A stretch of 63,893 bases of DNA from contig CAKOLW010000005.1 of assembly GCA_934096405.1 (NCBI GenBank), forward strand, positions 1 to 63,893, given 5' to 3'. Shown one piece after another: positions 43,645 to 51,239 of the stretch. A program made the translations under genes and the position numbers. The notes beneath the pieces are model-generated. The model had not been told where the DNA came from. It did no database searches and worked only from the letters and a program-made list of their open reading frames with translations. How positions within the stretch are numbered: position 1 is the first letter of the stretch; each line of letters opens with the position of its first letter. This stretch comes from an uncultured Bacilli bacterium. GTDB lineage: Bacteria; Bacillota_I; Bacilli_A; RF39; UBA660.

Positions 43645-44550
43645 ATGAAGAAAAAGTATGTGTATATTATAGGTGGTGTTTTAATACTTATTTTGTTAAT
43701 TTTAGGTGTATTGTTATTTAATAATAAACCTTCTAGTTTAATAGAAGAGGCAGCTAAAAATAGTGGTAAAGAAGTAACAGATTATAAGAAGTTTTTAGGT
43801 GGAGATGTGTTAAATGAAAATACTCATTTTAATGAATATACATTTATTAGTAACAATAAGGCTTATATATTCGATCCATCTAAATTAAAAAGTGGTGAAT
43901 TAAGTTATAAGAAAGTGTATGATATTCCTAGTGAGTTGGAAATTCTTAATATAGGAATACCAATGGGTGCTGATATAACATTTATAACTAAAGATGATAT
44001 AGAATATAAGTTAAATGATATAAATACAGATAATAAAATAGAAGATAATTATGGTATGTTTAATAAGGCTAATTATAAACTTGATAAATTCTATGATTCA
44101 TATTCCATGGGTGTATATAAGACTAAGTTTGATTACGATTTTGTATTTAATAATCATATGATTAAAGATAATGTTATATATAAATTAAGTGTTCCTTGGT
44201 ATGATATTCTTGAAAAGAAAGATTATCCTTTTACTAAAGAGAAGATAAGTGGTAATTATGAAGGTGAAAAGATTCTTAATGTATATAATGATAGAATTAT
44301 AAAGACTGATAAAGCTTTTTATGAAGTAGTAGATTATTATAAAGATAATACTAGGACAAGTGGAACTTTAAAAATGACTATGTTAAGTAAGTATTATGAT
44401 GAAGTATTAACTTTTACTTATGAATATGTCGTACTTAAAGATTATACTTTAATACCTATAAAAGATACTTTTGTAAATCGTAATAAAAAATATGTAGAGT
44501 ATTTTTATAAAGATTGTTTTGAAGAAGAAATAAAAGATTTTAATGAATAA
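43645..44550 (+). CDS. Membrane-anchored exported protein of unknown function
   Basis: 301 residues. One N-terminal helix (about 4-25, VYIIGGVLILILLILGVLLF) and an outside domain rich in Lys/Asp/Tyr. No Cys lipobox. I recognise no family. It ends at a clear terminator (44554) and stands upstream of a decayed ABC transporter locus. Confidence 0.7.
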   Translation: MKKKYVYIIGGVLILILLILGVLLFNNKPSSLIEEAAKNSGKEVTDYKKFLGGDVLNENTHFNEYTFISNNKAYIFDPSKLKSGELSYKKVYDIPSELEILNIGIPMGADITFITKDDIEYKLNDINTDNKIEDNYGMFNKANYKLDKFYDSYSMGVYKTKFDYDFVFNNHMIKDNVIYKLSVPWYDILEKKDYPFTKEKISGNYEGEKILNVYNDRIIKTDKAFYEVVDYYKDNTRTSGTLKMTMLSKYYDEVLTFTYEYVVLKDYTLIPIKDTFVNRNKKYVEYFYKDCFEEEIKDFNE

Positions 44551-44553
44551 TTA

Positions 44554-44580
44554 GTTCAATAGATTACTATTGGACTTTTT
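44554..44580 (+). terminator. Rho-independent terminator
   Basis: GTTCAATAG (44554-44562) pairs with CTATTGGAC (44567-44575), with one G-T pair, followed by five T. Confidence 0.85.
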
Positions 44581-44613
44581 GTCACTTAGTAGTCACTTTA
44601 GATTTTGTATAAT
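44581..44613 (+). promoter_or_regulatory. Promoter with 11-bp-spaced direct repeats
   Basis: GTCACTT occurs at 44581-44587 and 44592-44598 (one DNA turn apart) just upstream of TATAAT (44608-44613), in place of a normal -35. This is the layout of OmpR/PhoB-type response-regulator sites and probably once controlled the ABC transporter that follows, now a pseudogene. Confidence 0.5.
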
Positions 44614-44633
44614 GGACTCGTTAGGAGGAAAAT

Positions 44634-45165
44634 ATGGAAATATTAAGAGTAGAGAATTTAACTAAGATATATGGAGAAAAGAGTACTAAGGTAATTGCTT
44701 TAGATAATGTATCTTTTAATGTAGAAAAATGAGAATTTGTGGCAGTAGTAGGTGCTTCGGGAAGTGGTAAATCAACACTTTTAAATTTAATGGCTAGAGT
44801 AGATAGACCTACTAGTGGTAAAGTAATTATTAGAAGAAGACAAATAGGACTTATATATCAATTCTATAATTTAATACCTATTTTAAATGTAGAAGAGAAA
44901 ATCATTTACCTAATGAATTATCTGGTGGACAACAACAAAGAGTTTCAATTTCCAGAGCGCTTATAACTAAACCATCTATAGTACTCGCAGATGAACCTAC
45001 TGAAAATTTAGATTCTAAGATTAGTGAAGAAATAATGTAAATATTAAAAAGTCTAATAAAGATTATAATCAAACTATAATAATGATAACACATAATCCTG
45101 AGATTGCTAAAATGACTGATAGAATTATAGAAATAGAAGATGGACATATAAAGGAAGAGAGATAA
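44634..45165 (+). pseudogene. Decayed ABC ATPase (LolD/BceA type)
   Basis: Reads MEILRVENLTKIYGEKSTKVIALDNVSFNVEK, then an in-frame TGA (44730) where the family has Gly (KGEFVAVVGASGSGKSTLLN). Walker A survives, but a deletion follows, then frameshifts around ELSGGQQQRVSISRALITKPSIVLADEPTENLDSK and a later stop before MTDRIIEIEDGHIKEER. Several independent lesions make this a pseudogene rather than recoding. Confidence 0.88.
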
Positions 45166-45167
45166 TA

Positions 45168-46008
45168 ATGAAAATATTAAATAAATTAACATATAAAAAT
45201 CTCCTTCTAAATAAGAAAAGAAGTATTGTAACTATTATAGGTATTATTCTTTCAGTTGCTTTATTAACATCTGTTTCTAGTATGGTAGTTAGTTTTAGAG
45301 AAAGTGTTATTAAGTTAGAAAAAGAGGCAAATGGAAATTATCATTATTCATTTATGGATGTTAAAGAAAGTGATTTAAATCAATTTAAAAATAATAGATA
45401 TATTGAGTCATATTATGTTACTAAAGATATAGGATATGCTAAGATAGATAGTAAGAATGAGTTTAAACCATATGTTTATGTAATGGAAATGGATAATGTA
45501 TCTTTAAAGAATACTGGTATTGTTTTGATAAGTGGTAATTTACCTAAGAATGATGAGGAGATACTTATACCAAGACATTTAAAAACTAATGGAAGAGTTG
45601 AATATAATATTGGAGATAGTATTCTTTAAATATAGGTGAAAGAGTAAGTGAAGGGTATAGTTTAAATCAGAATAATCCATATGATTTGTAAACTAAAGAA
45701 GATATAGTAAATACTAATACTAAGACATATAAAGTTGTAGGTATTATGGAGAGAGTTAGTAATAGTATGGAACTATTATCCGCGCCTGGTTATACTTTAA
45801 TAACTTATATAGGTAATACAAATAGAGATAACTATAATGTATATGTCAGGTATACTAAAGAAGGATTAAAGAAACAATATGAAGTTACAGCTAATATAAT
45901 TGGTGTTAATGTAAGACTGTTAAAAGAGATTTTAAAATATTAATTGATAATTCAATAATTGAAAGAATTGGTTCTGATAAAACAGGACGTTGGCAAATTC
46001 TAAAATAA
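45168..46008 (+). pseudogene. Decayed FtsX-like ABC permease
   Basis: An N-terminal frame (45168-45629) with helix RSIVTIIGIILSVALLTSVSSMVVSFRESV, typical of FtsX/MacB-like permeases paired with LolD/BceA ATPases, is broken after GDSIL. Further pieces in other frames follow (TYKVVGIMERVSNSMELLSAPGYTLITYIGN, IIERIGSDKTGRWQILK). The C-terminal helices are missing. Confidence 0.85.
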
Positions 46009-46354
46009 ATAAGTGTCGATTAATTTGGTGCTTTTTAAATTAAATTATGTTCATTATTAGTTTTTAATCTTATTTTATTATAAAAAATAATCGGAGTAAT
46101 TAAGGAAAGTGAATATATCCTCAAATTAATTAGAGTCATACATAATAAAATCCAGTAAACACGGGAAATAATATCTGTTTGAAGCGTTTGGTTAAGTTAT
46201 TTCAAGCTTTTTCTCGTTAATTAGAAATTAATAACTAAATATCTTTTTAATAATATTTTAATACGATTTAAGGCTTGTAACAAAAAACATGACGAAATAT
46301 TTAAAGAAGTCCGATTTTATGATAAAATTATATAGAAAACAAGGGTGATTAAAT
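46009..46354 (+). other. Intergenic region without recognised gene
   Basis: About 345 bp. No ORF over 25 codons with a ribosome site and no convincing protein remnant. A TAAAAT close to 46324 may be the -10 for the following gene. The sequence may be residue of the deleted transporter end. Confidence 0.5.
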
Positions 46355-47731
46355 ATGAATATCGAACAAGCAGTTCAACTATTAAAAAAAATTAAATCAT
46401 ATCAAGGCAAAAAAATAAAAATAATATATTACAAAAAAAATTACGAGTATCAATTAGTAAATAATGAATGGAAAATTGGTTTTTGTGGATATGAAAAAGT
46501 ATCTGCAGTTGTAAAGCTTTGCGAGGTTAATAACTTCACGAGTGTATTAGTAGAAGATAGTGATACAAAAAGGAGTTTTCCTTTTTTTGGTATGGATTGT
46601 ATTATTGAATCTCTTGCTACAATCAATGAAGATAATTCAATCTCATTAATTTATGAAAATCAATTTTTAAAAAGTAAAAATTTAAACATAGAAAATGATC
46701 AATATGGTCAACAAACAAAAAGAGAAATGTTTCAATCTGAAGATATTGATGAACAAATAAAAGAATATTTAGAAAGAGAAAAATTAAGTAGAAGTGCTAA
46801 TAATCCAATATTAAATGATTTGTTTGATAAACCATCTATTTTTGATTATGGTACTCGAGATAGAGTTTTTCCATTTACAAATGAAATGCTAAATTTATAT
46901 ATGCCAGCTTATTCTTTTGTGGGAAAAAAGGTTTTGGCAAATTTAGGTAGTGGTGATTTTGCATTAAATGCATATTTACTAGGATCAAGTTTGATAGATA
47001 CTTTTGATATTAATGAATATTCTTATTATTATTATGAGTTAAAAAAAACACTGATAAAATTCTATAGTTATGATGAATTTTTAAATGTCATAGAAAACCC
47101 CAAAAAAGTGTATGATGATTTTAATAATTATAAACACTTTTTAAGTAAAGATGTTTCTGAATTTATTGCTAAAATGTTTAAAAAATACAATAATTGTTTG
47201 ACTGGATTTGCAAAGAAATTATTTTTACCTTCCTCATTTAATGCTGAAGAAAGAAAATTTTCTAGCAAAGATTTGAAAAATTTAAGAATGACTGCTCAAT
47301 TTAGGAATTTTTATTTAAGTAATGAACAAAATTATAACATAGTACGTAGTCAACTATCAAATGGAATAGATATTCATAGTAAATTTTTGTTAGGAGATGT
47401 TACAAATTTACAATTCAGTGATAAGTATGATATGATATATTTAAGTAATATAGGTGATGTTATTGATGCTCAACAATATTATACTTTTATTCGTTTTTTA
47501 CGAGATAATATTTTAACAGATAATGGTCAAATAATTATTGTTGATAAAGCTAGAAAATTTGATTTCCTTTTAAATGATGAAAGTGTTTCAAAAGATAATT
47601 ATAATGTTGCTCAAATAACACAATATAATGAAAATAATGCTGGTTTGTCCAATATTCCAGATTCCGAAAAAAGCGTTTGTTTATATTCTGTTTATAGACA
47701 TCCAGAATTAAAACATAGCTCAAAACGATAA
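46355..47731 (+). CDS. DUF3419-like SAM-binding protein
   Basis: 458 residues. From about 165: FDYGTRDRVFPFTNEMLNLYMP...KVLANLGSGDFALNAYLLG and DTFDINEYSYYYYELKKTLIKFYSYDEFL match the DUF3419 pattern, related to BtaA (betaine-lipid synthase 3-amino-3-carboxypropyl transfer) and using SAM. The N-terminal roughly 150 residues are a separate, unrecognised domain. Fairly unlike its neighbours in codon choice and preceded by decayed DNA, so possible lateral arrival. Confidence 0.65.
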   Translation: MNIEQAVQLLKKIKSYQGKKIKIIYYKKNYEYQLVNNEWKIGFCGYEKVSAVVKLCEVNNFTSVLVEDSDTKRSFPFFGMDCIIESLATINEDNSISLIYENQFLKSKNLNIENDQYGQQTKREMFQSEDIDEQIKEYLEREKLSRSANNPILNDLFDKPSIFDYGTRDRVFPFTNEMLNLYMPAYSFVGKKVLANLGSGDFALNAYLLGSSLIDTFDINEYSYYYYELKKTLIKFYSYDEFLNVIENPKKVYDDFNNYKHFLSKDVSEFIAKMFKKYNNCLTGFAKKLFLPSSFNAEERKFSSKDLKNLRMTAQFRNFYLSNEQNYNIVRSQLSNGIDIHSKFLLGDVTNLQFSDKYDMIYLSNIGDVIDAQQYYTFIRFLRDNILTDNGQIIIVDKARKFDFLLNDESVSKDNYNVAQITQYNENNAGLSNIPDSEKSVCLYSVYRHPELKHSSKR

Positions 47732-47887
47732 TTTTACTAATTATCGTTTTTTGTATCTTTATAATTTTTTTTATTTTCCTAAATCATTTTCATATTTTCA
47801 TATTTCATAAAATTTGTTAAAATAATTTTGGTATAATTATATAGAAGTGTCAGATAAATAGTAATTTGAAAGTGAGATGTATTTTTT

Positions 47888-48385
47888 ATGTATTTTGATA
47901 AATTAAAATGTATTAATCAAAATGTGGATTTAAATGATTATTTAAAATTATATACATATGTTAGAGAACATATGCAGCATCCTGAATGGTTAGGAACTTT
48001 TTCTGAGAATGAAATAAAAGATATTTTATTTCATGGAGGAAAAATATGGCTATATTATGATAATGAACATTTAGTATGTTCAATGTTTTATATACCTTCT
48101 AATCAAAAAACATTAAATAAAAGACATATTAATACTTTAGAAAGAGAAACAGCTTCATTGGGGCCAATAATGGTAAGTCCTGATTATGTAGGTAATGGGT
48201 ATATGTTAAAAATGTTAAAAATATTTAATGAATACTGTATTAATGTAGGAATTAAATACATATTTACCAAAGCACATAGCGAAAATTTTTTTTCTATTAA
48301 TAATATGTATAAAGATGGTTATAAATTGATAGATGAATATGAAAATGAAAGAGGAAAAATGTCAGCCTTTTTAAAAAAATTATAA
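47888..48385 (+). CDS. GNAT-family acetyltransferase
   Basis: 165 residues. Acetyl-CoA-binding motif A region LGPIMVSPDYVGNGYMLKMLKIFNEYC (Gxx-G/N-G-x) and motif B KAHSENFFSINNMYKDGYKLI are typical of GNAT N-acetyltransferases. Substrate unknown. The start follows GAGATG weakly. Last intact chromosomal gene before the prophage-like element. Confidence 0.8.
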   Translation: MYFDKLKCINQNVDLNDYLKLYTYVREHMQHPEWLGTFSENEIKDILFHGGKIWLYYDNEHLVCSMFYIPSNQKTLNKRHINTLERETASLGPIMVSPDYVGNGYMLKMLKIFNEYCINVGIKYIFTKAHSENFFSINNMYKDGYKLIDEYENERGKMSAFLKKL

Positions 48386-48422
48386 TAATGTTAAAAATTA
48401 TAATTTATTAGTGAGATCAGTT

Positions 48423-48585
48423 TTAAAAAACTAGTCTTTTCTTATTTATGAATAAAAGTATATATTTAATGTCTAGGTTACTAACTCCCATATAAATACC
48501 TGTTATATTTTTAATTGAGCCATTATTTATAACTAGAGTAGTATTAGTAAATCTTTCAATTATATCAATAGTTATCACTAAATTT
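48423..48585 (-). pseudogene. Short gene remnant on the minus strand
   Basis: A stop-free minus-strand stretch encodes ...RFTNTTLVINNGSIKN... and ends FINKKRLVF-stop, with no start and with stops upstream. It is protein-like but unassigned, and probably a gene broken near the integration site. The remaining sequence to 48700 contains a minus-strand hairpin (ACTAACTA...TAGTTAG) and nothing else I can name. Confidence 0.3.
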
Positions 48586-48699
48586 TATTCTTTTGTTTCT
48601 ATACTTAACATAAAATCAATTTCTTTACATAACAAAAAAACTAACTATTTCTAGTTAGCATTTATTACTCTCAGAAGTTAGTTTCCGAGTTTCCTATCA

Positions 48700-48721
48700 A
48701 TTTGGAGCAGGTGATGGGAAT
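48700..48721. repeat. attL: 22-bp direct repeat
   Basis: Starts ATTTGGAGCAGG and ends GATGGGAAT; identical to 56264-56285. It is a truncated copy of the tRNA-Gly 3' end. Confidence 0.9.
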
Positions 48722-48736
48722 TGTCTCCAAAAAAAT

Positions 48737-48961
48737 ATGAGACCTAGATGTTTACAAGATGTATATTTTGTAATGTATGACCTAAAAGATAATCTTGTGT
48801 GCTTTTTTGATAATACTGATGAATTATCACGTGTAACAAAAGTACCAAGATATCAAATTAATGATTATTTTAAAAAGAAAGGAGATTATATTTATATTAA
48901 AGTTTATGGTCGACTTTATAAGTTGTATAAATATAATAAAGAAAAATATGATTTCATGTGA
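48737..48961 (+). CDS. Small element protein, unknown
   Basis: Up to 74 residues. The conserved-looking part is YFVMYDLKDNLVCFFDNTDELSRVTKVPRYQINDYF...GDYIYIKVYGRLYKLYKY, so the true start may be the ATG at 48773. No good ribosome site. The centre looks like a small DNA-binding helical fold. It overlaps the next gene by 14 bp, and being the leftmost element gene it could be a control protein. Confidence 0.5.
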   Translation: MRPRCLQDVYFVMYDLKDNLVCFFDNTDELSRVTKVPRYQINDYFKKKGDYIYIKVYGRLYKLYKYNKEKYDFM

Positions 48962-49286
48962 TATTGAAGAAAAGTTAATATATGATATTATTGATAGTTG
49001 TTTAGATAATAAGACTTTTATTGATCAATTTTATTACATAATGGGAGTGTCTGATAAAGCTGTTAAGATCGCTCTAAAAAAATTTAAAATTCTTCACCCA
49101 TTTTTAAAAGTTGAATTATCACAAATAGAAAAATTATTAGTTATAAGCTATAAACTTAGATCTATTAGCATAATTTTATCTTCTACGAAGGTTATGAGTG
49201 GCTTTTATGATATTTCTGTAATAATTGAACAACTAAATCACTTATCTTTAGATTTATCTTTAATAAGTTTGAGAAAATCATTTTAA
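48948..49286 (+). CDS. Small element protein, helical, unknown
   Basis: 112 residues from ATG 48948 (MISCDIEEKLIYDIIDSCLDNK); the frame extends to 48861 but inside the preceding gene. All-helical, with no membrane segment and no recognised family. It overlaps the preceding gene and is closed by a terminator at 49273, so the two form a left-end unit. Confidence 0.55.
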   Translation: MISCDIEEKLIYDIIDSCLDNKTFIDQFYYIMGVSDKAVKIALKKFKILHPFLKVELSQIEKLLVISYKLRSISIILSSTKVMSGFYDISVIIEQLNHLSLDLSLISLRKSF

Positions 49287-49302
49287 TTGATTTTCTTTTT
49301 TT
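49273..49302 (+). terminator. Terminator of the left-end unit
   Basis: GAAAATCA (49273-49280) pairs with TGATTTTC (49288-49295), followed by seven T. Confidence 0.85.
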
Positions 49303-49405
49303 ATACTTCGAGATAAATTTTTTAGATAGATGACTAAAAAATTTACGTCAATTCTTTTTTTCTTTTTAAAGCATGATATATTTTATTCATGGGGAGGTGT
49401 AAAAA

Positions 49406-49555
49406 ATGAATAGCAAGCCAATAAATGCTACGTTAGAAACACGTACATCTGCAAAAAAAGGTACTACTTATAAAGTTGTGGTAATTAAACTTACTCCAAC
49501 ATATGAAAAATTAGTATTCTTAGACAAGGCTGAAATTGAATTATTAAATAAATAG
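49406..49555 (+). CDS. 49-residue element protein before coat genes
   Basis: ATG follows GGGGAGGTGTAAAA. MNSKPINATLETRTSAKKGTT..., then strands YKVVVIKLTPTYEKLVFLD and AEIELLNK. Small beta-rich basic protein just before the coat genes, where filamentous phages encode single-strand DNA-binding protein (pV). A pV-like role is inference from position and size only. Confidence 0.6.
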   Translation: MNSKPINATLETRTSAKKGTTYKVVVIKLTPTYEKLVFLDKAEIELLNK

Positions 49556-49591
49556 CACCTCTTAATTTTTTTGAAAGGAGGTAGTTAATAA

Positions 49592-49768
49592 ATGGATGCT
49601 TTTATTACTGCATTAACTGCTGCTGAAGGTGGACTAAGTGCCGCTTCATTTTATGGAGTACTTACAAGTTTAGTACCATACTTAGTAGTTATCATCCCAG
49701 TTGCATTAGGTTTCTACTTTGTTAGAAAGTTAATTAAGGGAAGTGCAAAAGCAAAAGTTAGACTTTAG
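49592..49768 (+). CDS. Major coat protein, copy A
   Basis: 58 residues: short amphipathic start MDAFITALTAAEGGLSAASF, one hydrophobic helix (about 22-46) and a basic tail (RKLIKGSAKAKVRL), the layout of pVIII-type coats. No cleavable signal peptide. GAAAGGAGG is one of the strongest ribosome sites in the window, fitting a highly made protein. Near-identical copy at 49802. Confidence 0.88.
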   Translation: MDAFITALTAAEGGLSAASFYGVLTSLVPYLVVIIPVALGFYFVRKLIKGSAKAKVRL

Positions 49769-49801
49769 TTGATTTAACTATCTCGAAAGGAGGGTTATTC
49801 A

Positions 49802-49975
49802 ATGGACGCTTTTATTACTGCGTTAACTGGAGCTAAAGGACTAAGTGCTGCTTCATTTTATGGAGTACTTACAAGTTTAGTACCATACTTAGTAGTTATT
49901 GTTCCAGTTTCATTAGGTTTCTACTTTGTTAGAAAGTTAATTAAGGGAAGTGCAAAAGCAAAAGTTAGACTATAA
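49802..49975 (+). CDS. Major coat protein, copy B
   Basis: 57 residues, differing from copy A by one deleted Gly and a few changes (A to G, E to K, I to V, A to S), with almost identical DNA. GAAAGGAGG precedes it. The E-to-K change alters the charge of the outer segment. A terminator follows immediately, as after gene VIII in filamentous phages. Confidence 0.88.
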   Translation: MDAFITALTGAKGLSAASFYGVLTSLVPYLVVIVPVSLGFYFVRKLIKGSAKAKVRL

Positions 49976-49982
49976 TTTTGCT

Positions 49983-50023
49983 CACGTTAACATTATTTTT
50001 AAATTTTGTTGACGTGTTTTTTT
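49983..50023 (+). terminator. Central terminator after coat genes
   Basis: CACGTTAAC (49983-49991) pairs with GTTGACGTG (50008-50016), with one G-T pair, and a T run follows. A leaky central terminator here is a classic inovirus feature. Confidence 0.82.
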
Positions 50024-50040
50024 ATTTAATAGGAGGTAGT

Positions 50041-50184
50041 ATGATTGAACAATTAAATTGTTGTATTTTCATTTTAAAAATGCAATTGGATTTTTATGAC
50101 TTAACAGGTAAAGAAAAAAAATTAATATTAATGTGTTTACATTATTTAAGAAAATTAAAAAAGGAGGTAGAAAAAAATGTTTGA
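50041..50184 (+). CDS. 47-residue element protein
   Basis: MIEQLNCCIFILKMQLDFYD... with a basic tail; AGGAGG precedes ATG 50041. The upstream in-frame ATG at 49978 lies in the terminator and is rejected. Overlaps the next gene by 8 bp. Unrecognised; probably a minor virion or regulatory protein. Confidence 0.6.
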   Translation: MIEQLNCCIFILKMQLDFYDLTGKEKKLILMCLHYLRKLKKEVEKNV

Positions 50185-50290
50185 AGCAATGGAAAAAGTA
50201 TTGATTGAATTTATACAATATATTCCTTATTTAATGGGAATTTGGGTTATTTTTGATTTAACAGGAAGTTTGTTGTTTAATAGGAGGTAG
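50177..50290 (+). CDS. 37-residue hydrophobic protein (minor coat candidate)
   Basis: MFEAMEKVLIEFIQYIPYLM, then GIWVIFDLTGSLLFNRR: one membrane helix with basic end. AAGGAGG precedes it. Position after the coats and size match pVII/pIX-type minor coat proteins. Its stop codon overlaps the ribosome site of the next gene. Confidence 0.6.
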   Translation: MFEAMEKVLIEFIQYIPYLMGIWVIFDLTGSLLFNRR

Positions 50291-50291
50291 T

Positions 50292-51239
50292 ATGAAGAAA
50301 ATAATTATAATATTAGGATTATTACTTTTTGTACCTGGATTTTTATCAGCTGATACATATTATAATTGGGAACAAGTACAAGTTGATACTTTACCTGAAC
50401 CAACTAAAGATATTATGAATAAAGTTTATATTAAAGATGATAAGTATTATGTTGTTAAGGAAGTCTTAGGAGAAGTTACACCTCTACAAATTGGCGATAG
50501 TATGAATGGTAGAACATTTTATAATGCTATACCTGATAATTTGATGGAACAAGATGTTTGGAAAAATTTATCTAATTGTAGTGATTATTATTATTGTGGA
50601 GGACCAGTTATTGCTTCTGATGGTAATCCATTTGGATTTTATATTAATTATACTAAAGGTGAATTTAAGTTATCGTATAAAGAAAAAGGTTATTATTCGC
50701 TTATTTACATTAATGTAAATAATGTTATTACTTTAAATAAATTTAATTCAGTCTATAATTATGATCTAGTTTTTACTGAAAGATATAGTGTAAATATGTT
50801 TTCTGGTCATCCAGAGTTATATGAGTTTATAGATTACATTTTTGATCATATTAGTACAACACCTTTAGAAAATACTTATGAATGGTTAGAAGTAGATAAG
50901 TCAGATGTTTTGCCAGTTGTAGAAAATAAAATTTATGTACCTTCAGCAAATTTATCTTGTTATAGATTTATTGATAGAAATACTTTAAGAGGTTATTTTA
51001 CAAAACCGATTGTTGGAGATAAAGTTAATTTTTATGATTTTTATTTAGATCAACATTATAATTCAGTTACTGGTAACGAAACATTAAATGAAGATATAAC
51101 ATGCTTGACTAATATTACTACAAATTATTTATATCGTAATGATATAGTTGAGATATTAATATTTTTTATGATTGTTGGCTTTTTTGTATTTTATATACCA
51201 GTTAAAATTTTATTTAGGTTATTTAGGAGGTTTAGTTAA
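50292..51239 (+). CDS. Secreted, C-terminally anchored element protein (minor virion candidate)
   Basis: 315 residues. Signal peptide MKKIIIILGLLLFVPGFLSA, a Tyr/Asn/Asp-rich outside domain with a few Cys, and a C-terminal helix (about 288-307, VEILIFFMIVGFFVFYIPV) with a basic tail. Filamentous phage minor coats that leave through the membrane have this topology. ATG after AGGAGG; overlaps the following gene by one base. Confidence 0.7.
   Translation: MKKIIIILGLLLFVPGFLSADTYYNWEQVQVDTLPEPTKDIMNKVYIKDDKYYVVKEVLGEVTPLQIGDSMNGRTFYNAIPDNLMEQDVWKNLSNCSDYYYCGGPVIASDGNPFGFYINYTKGEFKLSYKEKGYYSLIYINVNNVITLNKFNSVYNYDLVFTERYSVNMFSGHPELYEFIDYIFDHISTTPLENTYEWLEVDKSDVLPVVENKIYVPSANLSCYRFIDRNTLRGYFTKPIVGDKVNFYDFYLDQHYNSVTGNETLNEDITCLTNITTNYLYRNDIVEILIFFMIVGFFVFYIPVKILFRLFRRFS

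Noticed and set aside
44730..44732. TGA read as tryptophan (mollicute code 4) in the ABC ATPase
   Set aside because: Family position is Gly (KGEF), many intact genes here end in TGA, Trp is encoded by TGG, and the same gene has other frameshifts and stops. It is a pseudogene.
48470..48490. Sequence ACTAACTCCCA resembling part of the small RNA at 7932-8076
   Set aside because: Only about 11 bases match, with no promoter, terminator or shared structure; treated as chance.
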